From Planctomycetota bacterium (GTDB taxonomy: Bacteria > Planctomycetota > UBA1135 > UBA2386), in the NCBI GenBank assembly GCA_021776805.1, contig JAJFFD010000004.1, positions 1 through 43,717 on the forward strand: 43,717 bases of DNA. Direction: 5' to 3'. Position numbers and translations under genes: made by a program. A model generated the notes under the pieces. The model was not told the DNA's origin. It saw only the letters and a program-made list of their open reading frames with translations, and did not search any database. Positions 27,024 through 34,785 of this stretch are shown here, piece by piece. Within the stretch, counting starts at the first letter, position 1. Every line of letters begins with the position of its first letter.

Positions 27024-28379
27024 ATGAAGCTCAGTCAAGGAACAGATCTTCGGGAAACTACCGCCTTCTTTCACAAGGGGGAGGAGTTCTGCACAGAACT
27101 CAGCGCCGGCCTGAAGGCGGAGGGTTTGAACATCATCGAAGAAGGAGCTGTCGAGGACATCATGGCCGCTGTGCGCGCCCAGGATGTCGACTCGGCCTTG
27201 ATCGATCTTCGTGACAGTTCTTCGCGAGGCATGCAGGTTCTCCAGGACCTGCGCCGCGAGAACCCGGATATCGGAATCGTTGTCATCTCTGCCAGCGATG
27301 ATCTCGAAACTACACGCCAGGCCCTGGCCAATGGTGCCGACGATTTCCTGGTTGAGAACCATGGTTCGGATCTGGTTGCCGCCAGTCTGCGATTGGTCGC
27401 GAGTTCCTATCGATTGAGGCGAGAGAACAGAAGCTTTCTCGCGGCCTTGGAACAGCGGAACACGCCACGCGAACTCGATGGATGCAGCCCGGTAACCCGG
27501 CGCTTGCAGGCTGCGATCGAAAGAGCGAGTGAGAACGACGCAACGATCCTTATCGAGGGCAAGCCTGGCACCGGCAAGAGCATGGTCGCGCGGATGGTGC
27601 ACGATCTTTCCGGAGCCGCCGCGGAGCAGCTGCACGTTCTAGACTGCGAAGGGCTCACGGAGGAGCGCCTGCTGTCCTGTCTCTCGGAGCCGAATACGAG
27701 CACTCTCCTTCTGGAGAACATTGATCAACTCCCCTCCCTGTCGCAGGCTGTCTTGGTGAGGGCCTTGAAGGAGATGCAGCCGGACGAAGTTGCCACTGGG
27801 CACCGGCACGCGCGGATCATCGCCACGACGAAAGCCAGATTGGCGGAGATGACCGCCAAGGGCAGCTTTCGCGAAGACCTCTACTATCGCCTGAATGTCT
27901 TCCCTTTGGTTGTTCCGGCATTGCAGGAGCGCCGCGAGGACATTGCCTCCCTCGCCAACCTGCTACTTGCGCAGGCATGTGCGAACAACGAAGTCAGCTG
28001 CAGGGGTTTTACCCCGGCGGCGATGATTCTTCTCGAGACACATCCCTGGCCAGACAATGTCAGCCAACTCAAGAATGTGATCCTGCGCGGTCAGGCTCTC
28101 GCCGGTGGTGAGCCGATCGATCGCATTCACTTGCTCGGCCCTGTGTCCGGGCTGGGAGTTCCCTCAGGTGTCGCCGGGATGAACGATTGCCTCGTCCAGG
28201 GCGAAGATGAGGAAGTCAGCGAAGATGACATCAGGCCTTTCCAGGAAGAAGAGAAGCGCATCCTGGGCAGAGCCCTGCGGGCCACGCGGGGAAACGTGAG
28301 ACGAGCAGCGCAGTTGCTAGGCATCGGCCGCGCGACCCTCTATCGCAAGATCCAGGTCTACGATCTTCGCCTGCAATAG
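27024..28379 (+). CDS. NtrC-like AAA+ regulator lacking GAFTGA, with degenerate receiver and Fis HTH
   Basis: A 451-aa three-domain regulator. Residues ~10-125 look like a receiver: SALIDLRD keeps an Asp at the phosphorylation site, but the N-terminal acidic pair is missing and the conserved Lys is replaced (FLVEN). The AAA+ domain (~150-375) has Walker A GKPGTGKSM and FREDLYYRLNVFPL, yet no GAFTGA loop, and Walker B reads TLLLENID instead of GTLFLDEI. The C-terminus (~410-451) is a Fis-type HTH (GNVRRAAQLLGIGRATLYRKI). GAFTGA contacts sigma-54, so this protein probably acts on sigma-70 promoters as TyrR does. No partner kinase is adjacent. Confidence 0.85.
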   Translation: MKLSQGTDLRETTAFFHKGEEFCTELSAGLKAEGLNIIEEGAVEDIMAAVRAQDVDSALIDLRDSSSRGMQVLQDLRRENPDIGIVVISASDDLETTRQALANGADDFLVENHGSDLVAASLRLVASSYRLRRENRSFLAALEQRNTPRELDGCSPVTRRLQAAIERASENDATILIEGKPGTGKSMVARMVHDLSGAAAEQLHVLDCEGLTEERLLSCLSEPNTSTLLLENIDQLPSLSQAVLVRALKEMQPDEVATGHRHARIIATTKARLAEMTAKGSFREDLYYRLNVFPLVVPALQERREDIASLANLLLAQACANNEVSCRGFTPAAMILLETHPWPDNVSQLKNVILRGQALAGGEPIDRIHLLGPVSGLGVPSGVAGMNDCLVQGEDEEVSEDDIRPFQEEEKRILGRALRATRGNVRRAAQLLGIGRATLYRKIQVYDLRLQ

Positions 28380-28426
28380 CCCGCAGGCTGAGGATGAGCT
28401 AAGGTCGCGAGACTGGTCGCGGCCGC

Positions 28427-29071
28427 ATGAAAGAGATCGACATCCTCTACTCGGACGATCACCTCCTGATCGTCAACAAGCCAGCGCGCATGCTCGTGGT
28501 CCAGGCACCTGGTAGGAGCTCCGCCCCCCTGGTGGATCAGCTCGGCAGGCAACTCGGGAGCCGGGTCTTCGCAGTGCATCGCCTGGACGAAGACACCACC
28601 GGGGCGCTGCTCCTGGCGAGGAGCGAGGCAGCCAAGGAGAAGTTGGTGGGGCTCTTTCGGGCGCGCCGTATTGAGCGGCTCTACCTGGCACTTCTGGCAG
28701 CCTTGCCTAACCCGCCCGCTGGCCGGATCGAGTCCTATCTCATGGAGGATGAGCGGGGTGTGTTCCGGTCCTTCAGCAAGAAGGAAGGCGGGCAGCGGGC
28801 AGTTACCGAGTACCGCAGCCTGGAACGGCGGGGGCGATTTGCGCTGGTTGAGTGCCGACTGGAGACGGGCCGGCGCAACCAGATCCGGGCGCACATGGCT
28901 GAGCTGGGCTGTCCCGTGGTGGGTGACCGGAAGTATGGCTTCCGCGCTGCTCCGGGGGAGGGCAAGAGCGGCCTGCATCTGCACGCCTACAGGTTGCGCT
29001 TCAAGCACCCCTTCGGCGGTGGCCTGGTCGAGGTGGAGTGTTTGCCCGCTGCGGCGGATCTCCGCCCCTAG
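28427..29071 (+). CDS. RluA-family RNA pseudouridine synthase
   Basis: A 214-aa enzyme that isomerises uridine in rRNA or tRNA. The catalytic Asp54 lies in HRLDEDTTGALLLA. RRNQIRAHMAELGCPVVGDRKYG (near 150-172) is the second family motif. There is no S4 domain, so it resembles short RluA/TruC-type enzymes; the target base cannot be told. It is convergent with the frataxin gene and the two stop codons share one CTAG palindrome at 29068-29071. Confidence 0.9.
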   Translation: MKEIDILYSDDHLLIVNKPARMLVVQAPGRSSAPLVDQLGRQLGSRVFAVHRLDEDTTGALLLARSEAAKEKLVGLFRARRIERLYLALLAALPNPPAGRIESYLMEDERGVFRSFSKKEGGQRAVTEYRSLERRGRFALVECRLETGRRNQIRAHMAELGCPVVGDRKYGFRAAPGEGKSGLHLHAYRLRFKHPFGGGLVEVECLPAAADLRP

Positions 29072-29394
29072 AGCTTGATGGCCCGGCCGAGCTTGCCGCT
29101 CAGTTGTTCGGCCAAGACGCTGCGCAACTCACCTCTTCCCTTCGTGTCCATCCAGGGGGCATCAGCTTCCTCCTGAGCGAAATGCCACGCGCTGGCACCC
29201 TGGGCGAGCCAAATCTGCTGGGCCGCGGTCTGCCGGTTCATGATGCACTTACTGCCGTCGGCGAATTCCATGCTCAGAACGCCCATCGCCAGGTCTGCAT
29301 CGAGCTCGTCCGGGTCGAACTCGGAGAGGACCGCAAAGATCGCTTCCATGGCGAGATCGGCTTGGCGAGCGAATTCCATGTCCAGTGGCATCAC
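29068..29394 (-). CDS. cyaY: Frataxin/CyaY-like iron-binding protein
   Basis: A 108-aa acidic protein matching bacterial frataxin, which modulates Fe-S cluster assembly. The pattern VLSMEFADGSKCIMNRQ, then QQIWLAQGASAWHF and WMDTKGRGEL is diagnostic, and helix 1 is rich in Asp/Glu (FDPDELDAD). GTG 29394 and ATG 29391 are both possible starts; neither has a Shine-Dalgarno site. The gene begins 27 nt after a strong terminator hairpin, which suggests regulation by the upstream leader or an independent short promoter. Confidence 0.85.
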   Translation of the reverse strand: MMPLDMEFARQADLAMEAIFAVLSEFDPDELDADLAMGVLSMEFADGSKCIMNRQTAAQQIWLAQGASAWHFAQEEADAPWMDTKGRGELRSVLAEQLSGKLGRAIKL

Positions 29395-29420
29395 TCATGG
29401 TGTAGCCCGTCGCCGCAGGT

Positions 29421-29457
29421 TAAAAAAGAGGGCCGAGGGTCAAATGACCCTCGGCCC
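29421..29457 (-). terminator. Rho-independent terminator upstream of cyaY
   Basis: Bases 29430-29442 and 29445-29457 are a perfect 13-bp inverted repeat (GGGCCGAGGGTCA / TGACCCTCGGCCC). On the minus strand it is followed by TC and six T residues (complement of 29422-29427). There is no T-tract on the plus strand, so it acts on minus-strand transcription, just before cyaY. Confidence 0.85.
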
Positions 29458-29540
29458 CTGCGGGTTCCGACCTGTGCCCTCTCACAAACCTCTAGCCACC
29501 TGACGATCCCTGCGAGGTGTCAGGTGGCCGGTCGGAACCA
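29421..29540 (-). ncRNA. Structured RNA candidate ending at the terminator (sRNA or cyaY leader)
   Basis: Nested inverted repeats lie in the only gene-free stretch longer than 300 nt. Outer arms 29463-29472 and 29530-29539 (GGTTCCGACC/GGTCGGAACC) are perfect over 10 bp. Inner arms 29495-29504 and 29519-29528 (GCCACCTGAC/GTCAGGTGGC) are also perfect over 10 bp with a 14-nt loop, leaving a 22-nt single-stranded side. Five nt later the terminator stem starts. The T-tract fixes the direction as minus. I found no match to tRNA, tmRNA, 4.5S or RNase P landmarks. The 5' end is unknown. Confidence 0.5.
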
Positions 29541-29738
29541 CTCGTCCCATGCAGGACTGGTAGACGTTCGAGACCTGTATTCTTTCTGAACTGCTTAAGG
29601 TTTTTTGGCTGGACCACCTCGAGGCCATGAACTCCCGCGTTTCTTCGCAAACTTTTGGAGAAACTCGCACCCTTCTGACCTGACGCGTAACGAGGCCGCA
29701 GTCCGCCCAGTTGTCGCGTCAATTCTCCCAGTCTGTGA
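29541..29738. other. Gene-free remainder between the RNA candidate and moxR
   Basis: No coding frame with protein-like composition and no tRNA. A small hairpin (GTCTG/CAGAC, 29731-29744) covers the moxR stop codon. The promoter of the RNA candidate is expected here, but I cannot point to convincing -35 and -10 boxes. Confidence 0.4.
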
Positions 29739-30743
29739 TCAGACCTTCACAGATGCGGCTTTTTGCCAGCTCGGGAGAAGTTGCTCAACACCGAGGTTCT
29801 CGGCCTCGGCTTCGAAGGTGAGCACCACTCGATGGCGCAGCGCCGGCAGCATGCAGTGATCCAGGTCTTCCTTTGCGACCGAGGGACGGCCGTCCAAGAG
29901 TGCGCGCACCTTTGCGGCCAGGACAATCGCCTGCCCGGCGCGCGGGCTCGCCCCATAACGGACCAGTCGCTGGGTTTCATCGCTCGAACTCCCCTGCCGT
30001 GGATCGGTTGCCTGTAGGAGCTGGGCTACGTACTTCAGGAGGTGTCTTCCGCAGATCACCTGCCTGGCGATCTGCTTGAATTCGAGGATCTCATCCCCGG
30101 AGAAGACGACGCGTAGATCGGCGGTCGGTTTACCCGTGGTCGCATCGAGGATCTCGACCATTTCGTCGAGCTTTGGAGTCGGCACCAGCAAGTGAAAGAG
30201 GAAGCGGTCGAGCTGAGCCTCAGGCAGTGGGAAGGTGCCTTCGAGTTCGATTGGGTTTTGAGTCGCCACGACCGTGAAGGGTTGCGGCAGCAGGTGAGTC
30301 TGATCCGCGACGGTGACCGAGTGCTCCTGCATGGCCTCGAGGAGGGCGGACTGAGTCTTCGGCGTGGTGCGATTGATCTCGTCCGCGAGAACCAGGTTCG
30401 AGAAGAGTGGCCCTTTCTGAAAGCGGAACTCCAGACTGCCTGCCTGATCTGCGACCACGCGAGTGCCGGTGATGTCGCCGGGCATCAGATCCGGGGTGAA
30501 TTGGATGCGTGAGAAGCCAAGGCCGAGGCATTGCGCCAAGGATTTCACCAGCAGGGTCTTCCCGAGACCCGGCAGGCCTTCGAGGAGGACATGGCCGCCG
30601 GCGAGGAGCCCAGTTAGCAGGTCGTAGACCAATTGCTCCTGGCCGAGGATCGCCGTGCCGATTTCGTCACGCAGGACCCCGACGCGTTTGCCCAGCTGCT
30701 GGGCGCGCTCTTCCAGGGCCTGGCTGTCCTCTGTCTGGCTCAC
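29739..30743 (-). CDS. MoxR-family AAA+ ATPase
   Basis: A 334-aa AAA+ ATPase of the MoxR group, chaperones that activate or assemble partner complexes, often with VWA-domain proteins. Walker A is GLPGLGKTL (near residue 50), Walker B VLADEINRTTPKTQSALLEAM (near 110-130), plus QNPIELEGTFPLPEAQLDRF and the sensor region typical of the family. I choose GTG 30743, preceded by AAGGGA at 6 nt; the frame extends to 30878 but enters the divergent gene. Unusually, no DUF58 or VWA gene lies beside it; a TPR lipoprotein is divergent. Confidence 0.92.
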   Translation of the reverse strand: MSQTEDSQALEERAQQLGKRVGVLRDEIGTAILGQEQLVYDLLTGLLAGGHVLLEGLPGLGKTLLVKSLAQCLGLGFSRIQFTPDLMPGDITGTRVVADQAGSLEFRFQKGPLFSNLVLADEINRTTPKTQSALLEAMQEHSVTVADQTHLLPQPFTVVATQNPIELEGTFPLPEAQLDRFLFHLLVPTPKLDEMVEILDATTGKPTADLRVVFSGDEILEFKQIARQVICGRHLLKYVAQLLQATDPRQGSSSDETQRLVRYGASPRAGQAIVLAAKVRALLDGRPSVAKEDLDHCMLPALRHRVVLTFEAEAENLGVEQLLPSWQKAASVKV

Positions 30744-30760
30744 GTTGGTTCCCTTCGTTG

Positions 30761-30766
30761 TAGAAT
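30761..30766 (+). promoter_or_regulatory. -10 box for the TPR lipoprotein gene
   Basis: TAGAAT in the 49-nt divergent gap between moxR and the TPR gene, 26 nt before ATG 30793. A clear -35 box is not visible. Assigned by eye. Confidence 0.35.
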
Positions 30767-30792
30767 GGTCGCTGAGAAGACAAGATGGGGTG

Positions 30793-31875
30793 ATGGGAGT
30801 CCAACCCATTCCCGTCCTGCTGACGACGATGTTCCTCACTCTGGGGTGTTCCAGCCTTTCTCCGCGCCCGGAGGACATGGCCGCTGATCTACCCGCCGAG
30901 GCACCTACGGATCCGGCGCTGCTCGCTCGTGCCGCCGAGATCGCTGACCGCGCCCTGGCTCAGGCGGATGCGGAGGACTTTGCAGCGGCCCGCGAGTCCG
31001 TCGAAGAGGCGCTGGCGATCAATCCGCGCGCGGCGCGAGCCCGAGCCGCCCTGGCCCTTTGCTACTTCGCCATTGCAGCGGAAGAGCAACCACCGGAGCT
31101 AGGCAATCTGAATCGTGCAGAGGGAGAGTTCTTGCGGGCCGAGCGCATCGACCCAAGCGACCCGGTGGTGGGATTGCATCATGCCTGGTTTCTGGCGGCA
31201 GTCGGCCATCTCAACGCAGCGGTGAATCGGTTGGAAAACCTGCTAGTGGACAACCCGGAGAATCTGGATGTGCTGCGCAGGTTGGGTCGCATTCACTACG
31301 ACATGGGCCACGAATCCAGGGCTGCGGAGCTTCTAACGGCAGTGCTCGAGCTCGATTCGCAGGATGCCCTCGGCCACTACCTGCTCGCGCACTGTCTTCT
31401 CCGCCTTGCACCCGAGGTAGAGCGAGCGCAGCGTGCTGCCGAGTTCGGGCGGGCCGCCGATGAGTTTGCCCGCTACCGCGCGCTGGTGCCCGAGGACGTC
31501 GACGGATTGCTGGGTGAGGCACATGCTCGTTTCCAAGCATTGATCACCGAGACTGCTGAAGCGCAGGATGCAGAGGCGGAGCGGGTTCTCGAGCTCTACG
31601 CAGAGGCCATCGATCGCGACCCGGAGGTCGTAGCGGCCTGGTTCAGCCAGGCGGTTGTGCTGGACCATCTCGGCCGGAGAGAAGAGGCCAGGGCCTCGTA
31701 CGGCAAGGCCTTGGCCCTGAATGCGGAGCACCTGCCTTCTCTTCTCAACATGGCCGCCAATCTCACTGAGGACGACAAGGGTGACCAGGCGGAAGAGTAT
31801 CTACGCCGCGCCCTGGCCAACGATGGCCTCAGTCGAGGCGAGCGCCAGCGCATCGAGGGATTACTGGCCAAGTAG
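30793..31875 (+). CDS. TPR-repeat lipoprotein
   Basis: A 360-aa predicted lipoprotein. Starting at ATG 30793 (or GTG 30790) the N-terminus is a hydrophobic segment ending in the lipobox LTLGC, with acylated Cys near residue 19. The rest is tetratricopeptide repeats: helical pairs such as ARAALALCYFAI, LRRLGRIHYDMGHESRAAELL, AWFSQAVVLDHLGRREEA and SLLNMAANLTEDDKGDQAEEYL. TPRs mediate protein contacts; the partner is unknown. The frame extends upstream to 30655 into moxR, but that part is not protein-like. Confidence 0.85.
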   Translation: MGVQPIPVLLTTMFLTLGCSSLSPRPEDMAADLPAEAPTDPALLARAAEIADRALAQADAEDFAAARESVEEALAINPRAARARAALALCYFAIAAEEQPPELGNLNRAEGEFLRAERIDPSDPVVGLHHAWFLAAVGHLNAAVNRLENLLVDNPENLDVLRRLGRIHYDMGHESRAAELLTAVLELDSQDALGHYLLAHCLLRLAPEVERAQRAAEFGRAADEFARYRALVPEDVDGLLGEAHARFQALITETAEAQDAEAERVLELYAEAIDRDPEVVAAWFSQAVVLDHLGRREEARASYGKALALNAEHLPSLLNMAANLTEDDKGDQAEEYLRRALANDGLSRGERQRIEGLLAK

Positions 31876-31893
31876 GCCGACCGGCGCAGTCCC

Positions 31894-32667
31894 TCAGAAA
31901 CCGAGGATGGAGATGCCCGCGTCCACGAAGAGCGTTTGGCCGGTGACACCGCTGCTCAGGTCCGATAGCAAGAAGAGCGCGGCCTTGCCAACCTCCTCCT
32001 GGCTGACGTTGCGGCGCAGCGGGGCCTTCTCTTCAACGACGCTCAGCATGCCCGGCAGTCCAGAGACGCCCATCGCCGAGACGGTCTTGATCGGTCCGGC
32101 GGAGATCGCGTTGACACGGATTCCCTTGGGTCCAAGGCTGTCAGCCAGATACCGCGTGTTGCATTCGAGGGCCGCCTTGGCGACGCCCATGACGTTGTAG
32201 CCTTTGACGACCTTGTCGGCGCCGTAGTAGGTCAGACAGGTGATGGCCCCGTCGCGTCCCTCCATCAATGGCGCAGCGGCGCGGGCAACGGAGATGAGTG
32301 AGTAGGCGCTGACCTGCTGGGCAAGTTCGTAGCCTTCCCAGCTGGTGTTCTCGAAGTCACCGCCGAGCTCCTCGTGCTTGGCAAAGGCCAGGCTGTGGAC
32401 CAGCGCATCGACGCCACCGAATTCCTTTTGCACGCCTGCGAAGAAGGCGCTCACTTCATCTTCCTTGGTGACGTCGCAGACATCCATGTACGGCGTCTCC
32501 GGCAAGTCGCCGATCAGCTTCTTTACCGCGTCACCCATGCGATCGTTCTGGTAGCTGAGGACGATCTTCGCTCCTGCATCTGACAGGACCTTGGTGATCC
32601 CCCATGCAATCGAGCGCTTGTTGGCCACGCCCATGATCACCGCAACCTTGCCGTCCATCAGACTCAT
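31894..32667 (-). CDS. fabI: Enoyl-[acyl-carrier-protein] reductase (NADH), FabI type
   Basis: A 257-aa short-chain dehydrogenase-fold enzyme for the last step of fatty-acid elongation. The FabI nucleotide site GVANKRSIAWGI is at about 13-24. The catalytic Tyr-x6-Lys is YNVMGVAK near 156-163, preceded by LTYYGADK. The region IRVNAISAGPIKT near 190 is typical. FabI is the triclosan and isoniazid-class target. A TATCTT box lies on the minus strand at 32706-32701, about 33 nt upstream. The gene converges on the TPR gene with 18 nt between. Confidence 0.96.
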   Translation of the reverse strand: MSLMDGKVAVIMGVANKRSIAWGITKVLSDAGAKIVLSYQNDRMGDAVKKLIGDLPETPYMDVCDVTKEDEVSAFFAGVQKEFGGVDALVHSLAFAKHEELGGDFENTSWEGYELAQQVSAYSLISVARAAAPLMEGRDGAITCLTYYGADKVVKGYNVMGVAKAALECNTRYLADSLGPKGIRVNAISAGPIKTVSAMGVSGLPGMLSVVEEKAPLRRNVSQEEVGKAALFLLSDLSSGVTGQTLFVDAGISILGF

Positions 32668-32732
32668 ATTCTGCCTCGCTCTGAGTGTTGAAGTCGGGCG
32701 AAGATAGGCCGCGAGAGAGGAAGATGAAAGCG

Positions 32733-33776
32733 CTAGAGCTGCCGCAGCGCCTTTCTGCTGGGGGTGCTCCAGGGTAGCTCGGGATCCATCGGATCCACGG
32801 CTTCCATGGCTCCTCCTGGTGATGAGTCCAGGGCAGCCTCATAGAGGGAGAGGGTGATGCGGTGATGGGTGATGCTGTGCTTGATCCTGGTCAGTAGGCC
32901 GCCCACTCGCATCTTGCAGCCATAGCGAGCGGCCAGGGCATCCTCGAGAGCTGACCCCGGTTCGTGGCCCGTCAAGATGCCTGGCCCCGGCAGCTCCAGC
33001 TGACCCTCGTTGATCTCGCCGCTGGGCACCCGGGCTGCGAGCACTCCCCCCCTGCCCCGGGGAACCAGGACCGCGGCGGCAGAAACCGGGATGCTCTTTC
33101 TGCGCGCCGGCATGAGTGGCAGCTTGTCCTGCGAGCCCTCTTCGCGCGCCCGGCAGTCTGCGTTCAGCGGGCAGGCGGCACAGTCCGGATCCCGCGGCTT
33201 GCAGACCCTTGCCCCCAAGTCCATCAGTGCCTGGTTGAAGTCGCCGGGTCTGCCTGGGTCCATCTTCTCGAGGACCAGTTCCTTCAGTCTTCGCTGGGTG
33301 CTGCTCTTCTTGATCTCCGCAGAGATTGAGAAGAAGCGGGCGAAGACTCGCTCCACGTTGCCGTCTATGGCCGGCTCCGGTAGGCCGAAGGCGATGGAGG
33401 CGATGGCGCCGCGGGTGTACTGGCCAATACCCGCCAGTTCACCCAGTGCCTGCGGGTCCCTGGGAAGTTCGCCGCCGTGCTTTTTCTGCACCTGCTTGGC
33501 AGCCTTGCGGAGGAGGCGTGCGCGGCGGTAGTAGCCAAGACCGCTCCAGGCCCGTAGCAACTCATCGTCGTCCACTTCTGCCCAGCTCGATGGGTCTGGG
33601 TAGAGGCTCATGAATCTGGGAAAGGCCTCTCGTACCACCTCGGCGCGGGTCTGCTGCAGCATGATCTCGCTCACCCAGATTCCCCAGGAGTCTTGCTTGT
33701 CACGCCAGGGGAGATCCCGCGCCTCGCGGCTGAATCGGTCGTACCAATCGAGAAGGCGGGCCGCGAAGCTCCGCAC
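32733..33776 (-). CDS. mutY: A/G-specific adenine glycosylase
   Basis: A 347-aa base-excision repair enzyme that removes adenine paired with 8-oxoguanine. It has the catalytic Glu region VSEIMLQQTRAEVV (near 36-49), the helix-hairpin-helix LAGIGQYTRGAIASIAFG with catalytic Asp in DGNVERVFARF (near 120-150), the four-cysteine Fe-S loop CKPRDPDCAACPLNADC (near 192-208), and a C-terminal NUDIX-like domain for 8-oxoG recognition. GTG 33776 overlaps the stop of the upstream gene (TAGTG). Confidence 0.95.
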   Translation of the reverse strand: MRSFAARLLDWYDRFSREARDLPWRDKQDSWGIWVSEIMLQQTRAEVVREAFPRFMSLYPDPSSWAEVDDDELLRAWSGLGYYRRARLLRKAAKQVQKKHGGELPRDPQALGELAGIGQYTRGAIASIAFGLPEPAIDGNVERVFARFFSISAEIKKSSTQRRLKELVLEKMDPGRPGDFNQALMDLGARVCKPRDPDCAACPLNADCRAREEGSQDKLPLMPARRKSIPVSAAAVLVPRGRGGVLAARVPSGEINEGQLELPGPGILTGHEPGSALEDALAARYGCKMRVGGLLTRIKHSITHHRITLSLYEAALDSSPGGAMEAVDPMDPELPWSTPSRKALRQL

Positions 33777-34609
33777 TATTCTCCGGGGGCTTCGCCACCG
33801 GACGCGTCGCCGGCCATTTCCAGGCCGAGGCGCGCACGCAGATCAGCTTCGGCGCGATCCAGCGAGAGCTTCAACTCCTCCTGGTCCATCGAGCTGGCCG
33901 AGAGGGTGATGCGCATATTGAGCCTGGTGCCCTCGCCCTGCAGACGGGCTCTGGCCTTGATCCCCGGATGCCGCCGCCCAAGGTCCGTGAGCATGCGCGA
34001 AATGACGGTTTCGTCGGCGCCTGGGTACTCCAGGATTCTGGACATGCGCTGGTTGCCGGGCCCCTCTGCCTGGAGCACGGGCATGATGATTTCTGAGAAG
34101 AAGCGCCGCATTTCCTCGGGCATGCCCGGGAGGAGGTAGAAGGTGGTGGAGCCCGAGACGAGCCTGAGGGCCGGGGCGGTGCCGATGGGGTTCTCAAAGC
34201 ACTCAGCCCCCTCGGGAATTTGTGCCATGATCAGGCGCCCCTCATCCAGCTCCGCATCCTCGACCACGCCCTTGGCGACGAGCCTGCGGTAGGAGTTGGA
34301 CAGCATGCCCTTGGCCTTCTCGTTGGGGACCAGGGGCACTCCGACCGCCTCGGCCACGCAGTGCCGGGTGATGTCGTCCAGGCCCGGGCCCATCCCACCG
34401 GTGATGAGGATGTAGTCCGGGGCGGCGTTCAGAGCGTGCCGAAAGGCCCCAATGGCATCCTTTTCCACATCATCAAGGACGATGATGCTCCGCACCCGGT
34501 GCCCCAGCTCGCTCAGGTTCTTGGACATGAAGGTGGCATTCCGGTCCAGGACCGTGCCCTCCAGGAGTTCATGTCCGATGCAGAAAATGATCGCGGTCCG
34601 TTCCGTCAA
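33776..34609 (-). CDS. CinA-like competence/damage-inducible protein (molybdopterin-binding fold)
   Basis: A 277-aa protein with the CinA N-terminal, MoaB/Mog-like fold. IGHELLEGTVLDRNATFM (near 11-28) corresponds to the GDELLxGxxxDTN signature, and ITGGMGPGLDDIT (near 69-81) is the second. The long-form CinA C-terminal amidase domain is absent. In long CinA this domain handles nicotinamide mononucleotide or ADP-ribose; its action here is not known. The start is TTG 34609 with a strong ribosome site (AAGGAG, 6 nt spacing). It overlaps mutY, and the two are probably one operon. Confidence 0.88.
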   Translation of the reverse strand: MTERTAIIFCIGHELLEGTVLDRNATFMSKNLSELGHRVRSIIVLDDVEKDAIGAFRHALNAAPDYILITGGMGPGLDDITRHCVAEAVGVPLVPNEKAKGMLSNSYRRLVAKGVVEDAELDEGRLIMAQIPEGAECFENPIGTAPALRLVSGSTTFYLLPGMPEEMRRFFSEIIMPVLQAEGPGNQRMSRILEYPGADETVISRMLTDLGRRHPGIKARARLQGEGTRLNMRITLSASSMDQEELKLSLDRAEADLRARLGLEMAGDASGGEAPGE

Positions 34610-34785
34610 GCTTTGCTCCTTGGCTGGGATCCGGGGGGCGAATCCCGAGTCAGGCAGGCTGTTTTGGATCTGGCTTCAAGCCCCCTGAGAAACAGAGCAT
34701 AACGTAAGCAGACCAGCTGTTGATAGCGTGAAAAGCAGGCGCCAAGATAGGGGGTAAGAGAGCCCCCCCGCGGCCTCGCCAATGC

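Noticed and set aside
29463..29580. A tRNA or tmRNA in the gene-free region
   Set aside because: No TTCRANY T-loop with a pairing stem, no CCA end and no tmRNA tag-like reading frame could be found on either strand.
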